The notes: generated from the sequence alone by a model not told the origin. Counted from the first letter of the stretch, positions 1-8,692 are shown. The stretch is 21,982 nt of DNA from JBGSIZ01 sp041742255 (GCA_041742255.1 JBGSIZ010000116.1:1-21982); one strand, 5' to 3'. Numbers and translations: made by a program.

Positions 1-1
1 G

Positions 2-256
2 GATGGCAGCCTGCCGCTGGATGGGGCATGGCCGACCCTGATGGCATGGGCACCGGGCACGGTGCATCCGGCGGATCGGTTGGGGGACAGTGGCATCGCG
101 CTCGTCTCGCTGACCCTGCGCCACCCCGAGGCGATGGCGCTGTCGTCCCGCATTGAACCCTATCTCAACGACCCCCGGATCACGTTTGTCGAGGCCCCGG
201 ATTGCGCCGTTTCGGTGGTTTTGCGGCGCGCGGATGGGCAAGAGGTCGTGCTGTGA
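2..256 (+). CDS. VOC family (glyoxalase-like domain) protein, C-terminal part only
   Basis: The reading frame is open from the first bases of the window, so only the last 84 residues of a longer protein are present. The fragment has the ending I associate with glyoxalase-like (PF13468-type) VOC proteins of Rhodobacteraceae: a segment around PLDGAWPTLMAW, then HPADRLGDSGIALVSLTLRHPE, split here as HPADRL and LTLRHPE, and a final short beta strand. VOC proteins are metal-dependent or metal-free lyases and binding proteins; the substrate cannot be read from this fragment. The stop TGA overlaps the GTG start of the next gene (GTGA), so the two are probably translated together. The family call is by recognition only. 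Confidence 0.6.
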   Translation, partial: DGSLPLDGAWPTLMAWAPGTVHPADRLGDSGIALVSLTLRHPEAMALSSRIEPYLNDPRITFVEAPDCAVSVVLRRADGQEVVL

Positions 257-732
257 TCCGCCTTGCCACGCCGCAGGATGCCGCGGGGATATGCACCATA
301 TGGAACCACTATATCCGGGACACCACGGTCACGTTCCTGCCCGATGAAAAATCACTGTCCGAGGTCGAAACCCTGATCGCGACGCAACCCGTTCTGGTTT
401 GGCATCCGCAGTCAGACAGGGACGCGGTCGCGGGCTTTGCCCGGTATTTCCAGTTTCGGGGGGGCAGGGGATATGCCCGGACGGTGGAACACACGGTGCT
501 GGTGTCCCCCGACCACGCGGGCCAAGGCGGCGGGCGGGCGTTGATGTCGGCCTTGTGCGACCATGCGCAGGCGGCCGGATTGCACAGCATGTGGGCCGGG
601 GTCAGTGGCGAAAATACTCCGGCGGTTGCCTTTCACGCCGCCTGCGGATTCGTGGAAATAGCGCGGCTGCCAGAGGTTGGCCACAAATTTGGCCGCTGGA
701 TTGATCTGGTTCTGATGCAGCGGATGTTATGA
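253..732 (+). CDS. GNAT family N-acetyltransferase, phosphinothricin acetyltransferase-like
   Basis: A 159-residue single-domain cytosolic GNAT protein. It should transfer an acetyl group from acetyl-CoA to a small amine, probably an amino acid or an amino-acid analogue such as methionine sulfoximine, as known for the Pat/MnaT group. The Pat-like N-terminus (IRLATPQDAAGICTIWNHYI) and the acetyl-CoA loop near residues 89-97 (AGQGGGRAL) are visible, followed by the usual NTPAVAFHAACGF helix and a conserved GHKFGRW segment. The GTG start at 253 was chosen over the longer frame because AAGAGG lies 7 bases upstream and because it forms a GTGA overlap with the preceding stop. The true substrate is unknown. 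Confidence 0.85.
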   Translation: MIRLATPQDAAGICTIWNHYIRDTTVTFLPDEKSLSEVETLIATQPVLVWHPQSDRDAVAGFARYFQFRGGRGYARTVEHTVLVSPDHAGQGGGRALMSALCDHAQAAGLHSMWAGVSGENTPAVAFHAACGFVEIARLPEVGHKFGRWIDLVLMQRML

Positions 733-782
733 TGCCGAAATCCCGGCCTGACATTGGCAACAAAAACGGCAAAGGATAGACT

Positions 783-1475
783 GTGCCCATGTCGATTTGG
801 TCCCGCATCGCAGACGCCCTTTCCGCCCTTGCCGCGGGCGAAGGATTGTCGGCGGTGTTTGACAAACTGCGCACCGCGCCGGAAAAATCCGTAGCATTCA
901 CTATCGCCGTGATCGGTTTGGGGGCCAAAATGGCCAAGGCCGACGGTCAGGTCACCCGGGACGAGGTCACAGCCTTTCGCGAGGTGTTCATGATCGCCCC
1001 GCAGGACGAGGCGAACGCGGCGCGGGTGTTCAACCTTGCCCGGCAGGATGTCACCGGGTTTGAAGACTACGCGCACCGGATCAAGGCCATGTATGGACCG
1101 GATGCGGACCCGCTCTGCGATCTGATGGAAGGGTTGTTTCACATTGCGCTGGCAGATGGGGAATACCATCCCGCCGAAAATGCGTTTCTGGAAACTGTCG
1201 CCCGTATCTTTGGGTTTGACGCCGTCCGGTTTTCCCGTTTGCGGGCGCAGTTCGTGCCCGATGCCGACCGCGATCCGTTCGAAATTCTGGGCGTGGCACC
1301 CGATGCGCCCATGGCCGATATCCGGGCCGCGTGGCGCATGGCCGTGCGTGAAACGCACCCCGACCGGATGATCGCGCGGGGCGTCCCCGAGGAGGCGATC
1401 AAACTGGCAGAAAAGCGGTTGATCGCCATCAACCGGGCGTGGGAACAGGTCAACGCGATGGGCGCGCGGGCATGA
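783..1475 (+). CDS. TerB domain plus C-terminal J-domain protein (DjlA-like co-chaperone)
   Basis: The 230-residue product has an alpha-helical TerB-like region (about residues 35-150, with two acidic KADGQVTRDE and LADGEYHPAE segments) and a J domain at about 164-226 carrying the HPD signature at residues 192-194. J domains stimulate the ATPase of DnaK, so this should be a co-chaperone that brings DnaK to a target seen by the TerB part. The classical DjlA has an N-terminal membrane anchor; I see no convincing membrane segment here, so it looks soluble. GTG 783 is preferred because AAAGGA ends 6 bases before it; ATG 789, two codons later, is possible. The stop overlaps the next start (ATGA). 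Confidence 0.85.
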   Translation: MPMSIWSRIADALSALAAGEGLSAVFDKLRTAPEKSVAFTIAVIGLGAKMAKADGQVTRDEVTAFREVFMIAPQDEANAARVFNLARQDVTGFEDYAHRIKAMYGPDADPLCDLMEGLFHIALADGEYHPAENAFLETVARIFGFDAVRFSRLRAQFVPDADRDPFEILGVAPDAPMADIRAAWRMAVRETHPDRMIARGVPEEAIKLAEKRLIAINRAWEQVNAMGARA

Positions 1476-2497
1476 GGATTGCGACCTATAATGTCGAATG
1501 GTTCACCCACCTGTTCGATGATGCGGGGCATTTTCTGGATGATGGTGGTTGGTCCGGACGGCAGGACGTTACCCGGTCCGACCAGATTGCTGCCTTGGGG
1601 GCCGTGTTTCAGGCCATGGATGCCGACGCGATCATGGTGATCGAGGCCCCCGATCTGTCGCGCACCGGTCGTGGCATCGACGCCTTGCGCCGATTTGCGG
1701 ATCGGTTCGGGTTGCGAGCGAGGGCGGTTCTGGCCGGGTTTCCCAACGACACCCAACAGGAAATCCTGTTGATGTATGACCCGGATGCAATGACCGCGCG
1801 CCACGACCCTTTGGGCCACGACACCGGCAAGAAGGGCGCGACCGAGGTTCCCCGGTTTGACGGGGTCTACCGGATTGATCTGGATACCGATGCGACGCCC
1901 GATGTGGTCCGGTGGTCAAAACCTCCACTCGAGGTTGCGATGCGGACGGCAACCGGGCGCGACCTGCGTCTGATCGGGGTGCATGCCAAATCCAAGGCCC
2001 CACACGGCGCCCGAAACGCGGCGGCGGTGATGCGCATCTCGATTGAAAACCGGCGCAAGCAGTTGGCGCAATGTATATGGCTGCGGCAGCGGGTTGACCA
2101 ACATCTGGCCGCTGGCGACGATCTGATCGTTCTGGGGGATTTCAACGACGGGCCGGGCTTGGACGATTATGAAAAACTGTTCGGTCGGTCGAGTGTCGAA
2201 ATCGTTCTGGGCGAGGACGCGGCACCGCGCCTTTATGATCCCCATGCCAGAATGGCGTTGGGCCAGCGGATTGCGGCGGCCCCCACAACGGCCCGGTTCC
2301 AGATCCCCCCGGATGGGCGGTATCTGTCGGCTTTGCTGGATTATATCATGGTCAGTGACGGGGTGCGGGACATGGGGCCGAAATGGAAAATCTGGCACCC
2401 GTTCGAGGACCCGCAGTGTTATGCCGATGTGGCGTTGCGCACCGCCTTGTTGACCGCGTCGGACCATTTTCCGGTTACACTTGATTTCAATCCGTGA
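1472..2497 (+). CDS. Endonuclease/exonuclease/phosphatase family protein
   Basis: A 341-residue protein with the EEP (PF03372) fold of metal-dependent phosphoesterases. The visible catalytic landmarks come in family order: YNVEW at the N-terminus (Asn7), IEAP with Glu58, GVHAKSK with His171, GDFND at 222-226, LDYIMVS with Asp290 and SDHFP with His332. These residues bind Mg2+ and the scissile phosphate in DNase I/ExoIII-type enzymes. No signal peptide is seen, so it probably acts in the cytoplasm on nucleic acid or a phospho-compound, which I cannot specify. ATG 1472 overlaps the stop of the TerB-DnaJ gene and begins directly with the family's first strand; the frame runs further upstream, but that part lies inside the previous gene. 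Confidence 0.85.
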   Translation: MRIATYNVEWFTHLFDDAGHFLDDGGWSGRQDVTRSDQIAALGAVFQAMDADAIMVIEAPDLSRTGRGIDALRRFADRFGLRARAVLAGFPNDTQQEILLMYDPDAMTARHDPLGHDTGKKGATEVPRFDGVYRIDLDTDATPDVVRWSKPPLEVAMRTATGRDLRLIGVHAKSKAPHGARNAAAVMRISIENRRKQLAQCIWLRQRVDQHLAAGDDLIVLGDFNDGPGLDDYEKLFGRSSVEIVLGEDAAPRLYDPHARMALGQRIAAAPTTARFQIPPDGRYLSALLDYIMVSDGVRDMGPKWKIWHPFEDPQCYADVALRTALLTASDHFPVTLDFNP

Positions 2498-2533
2498 ATT
2501 GAAACTCGGCTGGACCGGCCCCATATCCGGCTC

Positions 2534-2917
2534 ATGAAACATCTCGCACTCATCACAGCGTTGACCCTTTGGGCCCCTGCCGTTCCCGCGCAGGAGGCGT
2601 CGGAGGACGGCGATGTGGCCGAAGGCTTTTCCTTGATGGAGGAAGGCGCGCAATTGCTGTTTCGGGGAGTGATCGAAGAAATGGCTCCTGCATTGGAGGA
2701 CCTGAAAGGGTTCGCAGGCGAGATTGAACCGACGTTCCGGGCATTCGCGCTCGAAATGGGGCCTGCCATGGCCAAGCTCTTGTCCGAGATTGACGATCTT
2801 CGGCATTACAGCCCGCCAGAATTCATGCCCAACGGGGATATCATCATCCGGCGGCTGCCGAATGCGCCGGAGTTTGTGCCGCCAACACCGCCCTCAGCAC
2901 CGCCAATCGACCTTTAA
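2534..2917 (+). CDS. Small exported protein of unknown function
   Basis: The 127-residue product starts with a clean Sec signal peptide (MKHLALITALTLWAPAVPAQ, likely cleaved after PAQ or nearby). A mostly helical, acidic middle follows, with repeated GPALxxL/EEMAPALEDL-type heptads, then a GDIIIRRLP segment and a proline-rich tail. I remember similar short periplasmic proteins in roseobacters that databases label 'AAA+ family ATPase'; there is no Walker motif here, so that name is not supported. The gene follows the EEP gene by 36 bases and may be cotranscribed. Its stop interlocks with the stop of the convergent ppx gene in a TTAA palindrome. Confidence 0.75.
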   Translation: MKHLALITALTLWAPAVPAQEASEDGDVAEGFSLMEEGAQLLFRGVIEEMAPALEDLKGFAGEIEPTFRAFALEMGPAMAKLLSEIDDLRHYSPPEFMPNGDIIIRRLPNAPEFVPPTPPSAPPIDL

Positions 2918-4464
2918 CGGTTCAGAATGGTCACGGTCGCCGTGGCCTGCATGGCGGTCGCGAGCGCGGTCAGACGCTGTTCCGCAACTTCGCCAAACAA
3001 CGGCCGGGCATTGGCGCTCAAGATCAGCTCAACCGTGCGTTTCTTGGGCTTCCACACCAGCGTTCCCGGTGCCTCGTCGGCCTTGAGCCACAACATGGCT
3101 CCAAACCGCATCGCCTTGCCCAGAATTTCCGCCTGCCGTAGCTGATCCTCGGTCAACAGCCGGAACAGGGGTTCAAACCGGGACCCTTCGCGCTTGTTTG
3201 AATATCGATGCAGCAGGGACAGGCCCAGAAACACCCGTTCGGAATGTTTGAGGCCGCCCAAATTGGCGCGGGTTGCGTTGTCAAACGCCACTTCGTCGCG
3301 GTAATCGGGGTGCGCGCGCCACGTCACGTCATGCAGCAGGCAGGCGGCCTTGATGATCCGCTGAAACTGCCAGTCTGCGCGGGGGAACAGGGGCAGCACG
3401 AAATCATACAGAACCTTGCCAAATCCGGGCAGGCGGGCGTCCTTGGCTTCGGCAAACCGGCAGGCTTCGATCAAGGGATCGCGGTCGCGCAGGGCCTGCG
3501 GCATTTGTTCATAAAGCATCCCCTCGCGGATGCCATAGGACGACACGGCGATATCCCGTGGGCGGAACGTGGCCACCAACTGCTTAAGAACATGAATGGC
3601 GATCGGAACCAGTGACATCCGGTCGGATGAAATGTTGCACCGGGCGCGCAGGTCCTCGAGGTTGGCCGATGCGATATATTCGGCGGTGGTCGCGACATTG
3701 CGGGCCGTCATCCGGTATTCGTGCAAAACGGTGAGCGGGTAGCCGCGCCGTTCCATATCGACCCGGGCAATGGCCCGCCACGATCCACCTACCAGAAACA
3801 ACCGCATCCCGGTTTCGTTGTTCATCTGGGCGTGCAGGTCTTCGACGACACCCTTGATATAGGTCTTGACCGCTTTGCGCCCGCCCTTGATCTCGCGCAG
3901 CTTGAGCGGGCCAAGCGGGGAGGTCACCCGTTGCCCGACCTTGCCATCGGCCAAATCCGCCAGTTCCATCGACGCGCCGCCGATATCACACACAAGGCCA
4001 AAGCTGCCGGGCCACCCAAGAAGCACGCCTTGGGCGGACAATCTGGCCTCTTCGCGGCCATCAATCACCCAAAGCCGGACTCCGGTTTCGCGCAACACCT
4101 CGGCCTGAAAATCGGCGCCATCGGTGGCTTCGCGCACGGCGGCTGTGGCCACGGCGGTCAGGGGGGCAATCCCCATGCCATCTGCAAGGGCGGCAAATCG
4201 GGCAATCGCCCGGAGCGCGCGCTGCCGACCCACCGGGTTCAAACGCCCGGTTTCCGACAATCCGGACCCGAGGGCGCACATGATTTTTTCGTTGTAGAAA
4301 TAGGCGGGGCTGCGGGCGGCACCGTCAAACACGACAAGCCGGACAGAGTTCGAGCCAACGTCCAGAACGCCGACCCGACCCATAGCCCTTGCCTGTGGGT
4401 CATCAAAGATAGGGCGGCCAAACGGCCCCCAATCATTCGTGTCGTTGTCGATTGTTCCGTCCAT
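2914..4464 (-). CDS. ppx: Exopolyphosphatase, Ppx/GppA family
   Basis: A 516-residue member of the ASKHA-fold Ppx/GppA phosphatases, which remove terminal phosphate from inorganic polyphosphate or hydrolyse pppGpp. The first phosphate-binding loop is visible as LDVGSNSVRLVVFD (about residues 34-47), the catalytic-Glu region as GREEARLSAQGV (about 136-147) and the second loop as DIGGASMEL (160-168). The C-terminal half carries an HD-like helical domain with LLHDVTWRAHPDYRDE. It lies 77 bases downstream of ppk on the same strand, the classical synthesis-plus-degradation pairing, which favours exopolyphosphatase over GppA. A start at the internal Met before GRVGVLDVG would remove a 27-residue extension; ATG 4464 is kept because GGGGGG precedes it. 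Confidence 0.92.
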   Translation of the reverse strand: MDGTIDNDTNDWGPFGRPIFDDPQARAMGRVGVLDVGSNSVRLVVFDGAARSPAYFYNEKIMCALGSGLSETGRLNPVGRQRALRAIARFAALADGMGIAPLTAVATAAVREATDGADFQAEVLRETGVRLWVIDGREEARLSAQGVLLGWPGSFGLVCDIGGASMELADLADGKVGQRVTSPLGPLKLREIKGGRKAVKTYIKGVVEDLHAQMNNETGMRLFLVGGSWRAIARVDMERRGYPLTVLHEYRMTARNVATTAEYIASANLEDLRARCNISSDRMSLVPIAIHVLKQLVATFRPRDIAVSSYGIREGMLYEQMPQALRDRDPLIEACRFAEAKDARLPGFGKVLYDFVLPLFPRADWQFQRIIKAACLLHDVTWRAHPDYRDEVAFDNATRANLGGLKHSERVFLGLSLLHRYSNKREGSRFEPLFRLLTEDQLRQAEILGKAMRFGAMLWLKADEAPGTLVWKPKKRTVELILSANARPLFGEVAEQRLTALATAMQATATVTILNR

Positions 4465-4541
4465 CGGCCCCCCACGTGTCCCGCAGGTTTTGGCCCCATG
4501 CGGGCGTCGGTGTCAATCCCAAGAGGTCGCGAAACGCCGGG

Positions 4542-6707
4542 TCAGGTCTTGGTATGGGTCAATTGCGGAACGTCGCCCGCACCCGCCGACCCACGCCCGG
4601 ACAGCGATGGGTTTTCCATGAAAAACCGATGACAGTTGAACGCGAACCCTTCGGGCAGATCGGCCCGTTCAAAATGCCCATCCGGCATCATGACCCAACT
4701 TTGGGCCACATCATGCAGGTTTGCCGCCATGATCTGGCTGACGATCTGGGATTTTACGGTGTCGTTGGTGATCTCGACCAGCGTCTCGACCCGCCGGGTC
4801 AGGTTGCGGCCCATCCAGTCGGCGGACGACATGAACACACGGGATTTCTTGGATGGCAGGCCATGACCATTGCCAAAGCACACGATCCGGCTGTGTTCCA
4901 GAAACCGCCCCACGATGGATTTCACGCGGATATTCTCGGACAAGCCTTTGATCCCCGGACGCAGCCCGCAGATGCCCCGCACCACAAGGCTGATTTTCAC
5001 GCCCGCCTGGCTTGCGGCATAAAGCGCGTCAATCACGTCTTCTTCGATCAGGCTGTTCATCTTGGCCCAGATCACGGCAGGCTTGCCCGCGCGGGCGTGG
5101 TCCCCTTCGGCCGCAATCAGTTCCAGCAACCGGGACTTGAGCGTGCTGGGGGCAATCGCAAGATTTTCCAGACCCTCGGGATCGGCGGAACCGCCGATGT
5201 AATTGAACACCTTGGTGGCGTCCCGGCCAAGGGCTGCGTCACAGGTGAACAGCGACAGATCGGTATAGATGCGGGCAGTGATTGGGTGATAATTGCCCGT
5301 GCCAAAGTGGCTGTAGGTTACCAGACGATCACCTTCACGGCGGACCACCACACTGATTTTGGCGTGGGTTTTGTAGTTGGTGAACCCATAAACCACATGA
5401 GCGCCCGCACGTTCCAAACGCCGGGACTGGCGGATATTCGCGGCCTCGTCAAACCGGGCCTTCAATTCGACCAGGGCGGTCACAGATTTGCCGGCTTCGG
5501 CGGCTTCGCACAGGGCCTCGACAATCGGGGAATTGCGCGACGTGCGGTAAAGCGTCTGTTTGATCGCCACGACATCGGGATCATGGGCCGCCTGTTGCAG
5601 GAACCTGATCACCATGTCGAAGGTTTCATAGGGATGATGCAGCAGCATGTCCTTTTGGCGGATGGCCGCGAACATATCACCGTCATGGTCCTGCACCCGT
5701 TCGGGCACGCGGGGGGCGTAGGCGGGCCACAACAGGTCTGGCCGGGCATCCGTCACCAGTTCCTTGAGGTCGCCTGTGCCCATCAACCCTTCAACCTCGA
5801 CGACTTCATCCTCGCCGACGTGGAGTTCTTCCATGATCATGGATTTCAGGGCCGGGGGGGCACCGGCAGACAGTTTCATCCGCACAACTTCGCCCCGACG
5901 GCGGCGTTTCAGGGCCACCTCGAATTCCCGAACAAGGTCTTCCGCCTCGTCCTCGACCTCCAGATCGCTGTCACGCAGCACCCGGAACGAACAATTGCCC
6001 TTCATCACATAGCCCGGAAACAGCTTGGTCAGATGCAACAACAGCAATTCTTCCAACGGCAGGAACCGCTGTTCCCCGTCGCCGGGCAGCAACACAAACC
6101 GGGCGATTTGTTGAGGCACGGGCAGCAGGGCCTGCAAGGGCCGCTTGTCAGCCCGCCGTTCCAGTTGCAATGCCAGTGCAAAGCCTTCATTCGGGATGAA
6201 CGGGAACGGGTGCGCGGGGTCAACGGCCAGTGGCGACAGAACCGGAAACACGTTGTTCAGAAACACATCCTCGACAAACGCGAGGTCGTCGGCCTTCAGG
6301 TCGGTCCGGCTCAGGATGTGGATGCCAGTGGCCGCCAGTTCCATGCGCAAAGCGTCGAACACGGTTTGTTGCCGGGCCATCAGGGCGCGGGCGTCCTTGT
6401 CGATCAGACGCAGTTGTTCAGCGGGAGTCAAACCGTCCAGCGCCGGGGTCGTGTTCCCGGCATGGGCCAATTCGCGCAGGCCAGCCACGCGCACTGTGTA
6501 GAATTCGTCAAGGTTCGCCGCCGAAATCGACAAGAACCGCAGCCGTTCCAGCAACGGAACGCGGATATTCTCGGCCTCTTCGACCACCCGCCAGTTGAAC
6601 CCCAACCAGCTCAGCTCGCGGTTAAAAAACCGCTTGGGACCGGACAAATCCCCTTCGACCACAACAGGGTCTGCAAAGGGCGCTTCAAGGAAATCTGCGT
6701 TTTTCAT
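4542..6707 (-). CDS. ppk1: Polyphosphate kinase 1
   Basis: The 721-residue protein has the usual length and order of PPK1: an N-terminal helical domain (FFNRELSWLGFNWRV at about 27-41, then SANLDEFY), a head domain and two phospholipase-D-like catalytic domains. It polymerises the gamma phosphate of ATP into inorganic polyphosphate, and the reaction is reversible. The phosphoenzyme His is His448 in KTHAKI and the second active-site His is His605 in LEHSRI. Their spacing of 157 residues equals that of E. coli His435/His592. The YSHFGTGNYHPITARIYTD segment at about 465-483 and the RVFMSSADWMGRNL segment are also present. AAGG lies 6 bases before the ATG. The gene follows hdaA by 40 bases and precedes ppx. 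Confidence 0.96.
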   Translation of the reverse strand: MKNADFLEAPFADPVVVEGDLSGPKRFFNRELSWLGFNWRVVEEAENIRVPLLERLRFLSISAANLDEFYTVRVAGLRELAHAGNTTPALDGLTPAEQLRLIDKDARALMARQQTVFDALRMELAATGIHILSRTDLKADDLAFVEDVFLNNVFPVLSPLAVDPAHPFPFIPNEGFALALQLERRADKRPLQALLPVPQQIARFVLLPGDGEQRFLPLEELLLLHLTKLFPGYVMKGNCSFRVLRDSDLEVEDEAEDLVREFEVALKRRRRGEVVRMKLSAGAPPALKSMIMEELHVGEDEVVEVEGLMGTGDLKELVTDARPDLLWPAYAPRVPERVQDHDGDMFAAIRQKDMLLHHPYETFDMVIRFLQQAAHDPDVVAIKQTLYRTSRNSPIVEALCEAAEAGKSVTALVELKARFDEAANIRQSRRLERAGAHVVYGFTNYKTHAKISVVVRREGDRLVTYSHFGTGNYHPITARIYTDLSLFTCDAALGRDATKVFNYIGGSADPEGLENLAIAPSTLKSRLLELIAAEGDHARAGKPAVIWAKMNSLIEEDVIDALYAASQAGVKISLVVRGICGLRPGIKGLSENIRVKSIVGRFLEHSRIVCFGNGHGLPSKKSRVFMSSADWMGRNLTRRVETLVEITNDTVKSQIVSQIMAANLHDVAQSWVMMPDGHFERADLPEGFAFNCHRFFMENPSLSGRGSAGAGDVPQLTHTKT

Positions 6708-6747
6708 GGCTGCCTTATGGCGCGGGTTTACGACGGATTGGTGACAC

Positions 6748-7425
6748 TTATTCGGGCGCAGTGTCTATCGTGTCCAGCAGGCGCGCAACCATCCGCACGC
6801 TGATTTTGCGCCCCTCGGTCAAGGCCATGCGGTCCAGCCGATCCACGATATCGGCCACGGCGGCAAAGGATCGTTCCAGCCGGGCCGCGATATACGGGGG
6901 CACGTCTGGCGGCGGGGCAATCTGGCGGTCCTGAAACTGTTTGAGCAACACGGCCAACAGCAATTTGTCGTCCGGGTCGCCAATTTGGGTGACGGTTGTG
7001 GCCTGCATCCGGCTGGCAAGGTCGGGCATGGACAAGGGCCACCGGCTTGGCGGGTGTGTGGCGGTCAACAACAGGCGGCCCCCGTTGCGCAAGAAGTTGT
7101 GCAGGTGGAACAAGGGTTCTTCTGCATCGGGGGGCAAGGTGTGCACATCCTCGATCACCAGATTGGTCACAACATCCAGCCGGAATTCCGGCCCAAGGTC
7201 TGCGGCCTGCAACACGGTCGCGCTGTTTTGCTGGGCAAAAACGCGGGCGAGGTGGCTTTTGCCACTGCCCTGCGGCCCCACCAACGCCAGTTTCCCGTCG
7301 GGCCAGCGGTCCGGGTCTGTCACCATGGCAAAGGCCTGCGCGTTGGCGTCGGACACAAAGAAATCCTCGGGCCCCAACGACACGCGCGGGGGCAGGTCGA
7401 ACGTCAGTTGCTGCAGGGGGGTCAC
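6748..7425 (-). CDS. hdaA: DnaA-homologue HdaA, regulatory inactivation of DnaA
   Basis: A 225-residue AAA+ protein resembling DnaA domain III without the DNA-binding domain IV. It begins with QQLTFDL (residues 5-11), a good match to the QLxLxF-type beta-clamp motif of Hda proteins. It continues with Walker A GPQGSGKS (50-57), Walker B LVIED (89-93) and a sensor-1-like LLLTATHPPSRW stretch. By homology to Hda/HdaA, it binds the replication sliding clamp and promotes hydrolysis of DnaA-bound ATP, limiting re-initiation. GTG 7425 was chosen because it forms a GTGA overlap with the perM stop and puts the clamp motif at the extreme N-terminus; the longer frame is a shadow inside perM. It is probably cotranscribed with perM, ppk and ppx. 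Confidence 0.88.
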   Translation of the reverse strand: MTPLQQLTFDLPPRVSLGPEDFFVSDANAQAFAMVTDPDRWPDGKLALVGPQGSGKSHLARVFAQQNSATVLQAADLGPEFRLDVVTNLVIEDVHTLPPDAEEPLFHLHNFLRNGGRLLLTATHPPSRWPLSMPDLASRMQATTVTQIGDPDDKLLLAVLLKQFQDRQIAPPPDVPPYIAARLERSFAAVADIVDRLDRMALTEGRKISVRMVARLLDTIDTAPE

Positions 7426-8480
7426 TGGTCTGTCAGGCCCTTGTAGAGCCGGCCTTCCTTGTAGCGCGTGATGGCAAACCGGGCGACCACGCCGATCATC
7501 GCAGACACCGGAACGGCCACCAGCATCCCCACGAACCCGAACAAGGTGCCAAACACGGACAAGGCAAAGATCAACCAGACAGGGTGCAACCCCACGCTGT
7601 CGCCCACCATCTTGGGCGTCAGATAGTTGCCCTCGACCACTTGACCGATCACAAAGATACCGACGATGACGCCGATCATCACCCATTCGCCCCAGAACTG
7701 GAACAACGCCAGGCCAATGGCCAAACCACCCCCCACGATGGCCCCGACATAGGGAATAAACGACAAAAGCCCGGCAATCGCCCCCACGACAAGCCCGAAA
7801 TTCAACCCGGCAAACGACAGCGCAATCGCGTAAAATGTGCCTTGGATCAGCATCACGGTGCCTTGGCCCCGAATGAACGCGGCGAGCGTCGCATCGATGT
7901 CCCGGCCAATCTGGCGGACTGTTTCAACATGGTCGCGGGGCAACATGTCGTCGATCGTGGCCACCATCCGGTCCCAGTCAAGCAACAGATAGAACGTGAC
8001 GACCGGCACCACGACAATCAGAACCAGCGCATTGATCAGCGACATCGCCGAAGTCAGAACGCCATTGATCAATTCGCCGCCCTTGGATTGCAGCATCTCG
8101 CCGATCTTGAGGATCTGACGGCGCACTTCGCTTTCTTCGTTCAAAAGTTGCGGAAACCGCTCCGTCAATTCGGCCTGAAGGGTGCCAAACAGGGTCGGAA
8201 AGGTGTTGATCAACTGGGTCAGCTGTTTGATCAGGGTCGGCACGACGGCAAGGATCAGGACGACAAAGACCAGCACAGCAAACAGCGTGATGACGACCGT
8301 CGCGGCAACCCGGCTTAACCCCCAGCGTTCCAGACGGTCCGCAATCGGATCCAGACAATAGGCAATGGCCCCGCCCAAGACAAAGGGCAGGATCACGTCG
8401 CCCAGAAACCACAACGCCAGCACAAACGTGACCGTGGCCACGCCCCAATAGGTTGCTTGTTCTTTGACGGGTAATGCCAT
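7422..8480 (-). CDS. AI-2E family transporter (PerM-type membrane protein)
   Basis: A 352-residue polytopic inner-membrane protein of the AI-2E/PerM family (PF01594). There are two hydrophobic segments near the N-terminus, including the PFVLGGAIAYCLDPIADRLE signature, a less hydrophobic middle with a long helix (LINTFPTLFGTLQAELTERF region), and five to six transmembrane segments in the C-terminal half with FIPYVGAIVGGG and the late GNYLTPKMVGDSVGLHPVW motif. Members export small molecules or ions; some act as sodium/proton antiporters and the substrate here is unknown. ATG 8480 is preceded by AAAGGGA at a proper distance; a frame 21 codons longer has no such site. Its stop overlaps the hdaA start. 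It heads the operon. Confidence 0.9.
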   Translation of the reverse strand: MALPVKEQATYWGVATVTFVLALWFLGDVILPFVLGGAIAYCLDPIADRLERWGLSRVAATVVITLFAVLVFVVLILAVVPTLIKQLTQLINTFPTLFGTLQAELTERFPQLLNEESEVRRQILKIGEMLQSKGGELINGVLTSAMSLINALVLIVVVPVVTFYLLLDWDRMVATIDDMLPRDHVETVRQIGRDIDATLAAFIRGQGTVMLIQGTFYAIALSFAGLNFGLVVGAIAGLLSFIPYVGAIVGGGLAIGLALFQFWGEWVMIGVIVGIFVIGQVVEGNYLTPKMVGDSVGLHPVWLIFALSVFGTLFGFVGMLVAVPVSAMIGVVARFAITRYKEGRLYKGLTDQ

Positions 8481-8692
8481 GTCCGGTCCCTTTTCAGCCC
8501 CGTTGTATGTCGTCGTTCGGGCGGTCTGATGCAACCCCGCCACGGCAGTCTATACCACGGTTGTCGCACTTGGGCGCAGGATTGCCCGCCGATCCGAGTT
8601 CGGAATGCGCGCGGTCCCGTGCTGCGACTGCTTGCCAGTGGCGGACGCGCCGCCTAAACATCCCCCGAACCATCCCAAAGGGGTCTATATCC
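8481..8692. promoter_or_regulatory. Divergent intergenic region, perM operon / proS
   Basis: These 212 bases separate two divergent units and must carry both promoters. For proS I see TTGCCA (8632-8637), a 17-base spacer and TAAACA (8655-8660), which would start RNA near 8667 and give a leader of about 26 bases ending in AAAGGGG before ATG 8693. The -10 match is only partial. For the perM side I see a TATAGA on the minus strand but no convincing partner -35. No hairpin leader, T-box or riboswitch is apparent. Confidence 0.4.

Noticed and set aside
2534..2917. AAA+ ATPase, a label I remember for similar small roseobacter proteins.
   Set aside because: No Walker A or B motif is present and the product is a short exported protein.
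4452..6803. A 783-codon open frame on the plus strand opposite ppk.
   Set aside because: It mirrors the third-position GC bias of ppk, has low-complexity Gln/His/Gly-rich composition and no recognisable domain. ppk on the other strand is unmistakable.
6996..8318. A 440-codon plus-strand frame opposite hdaA and perM.
   Set aside because: Its composition (runs of His/Asp/Gln/Arg) is that of a shadow frame. Both minus-strand genes show clear family motifs.
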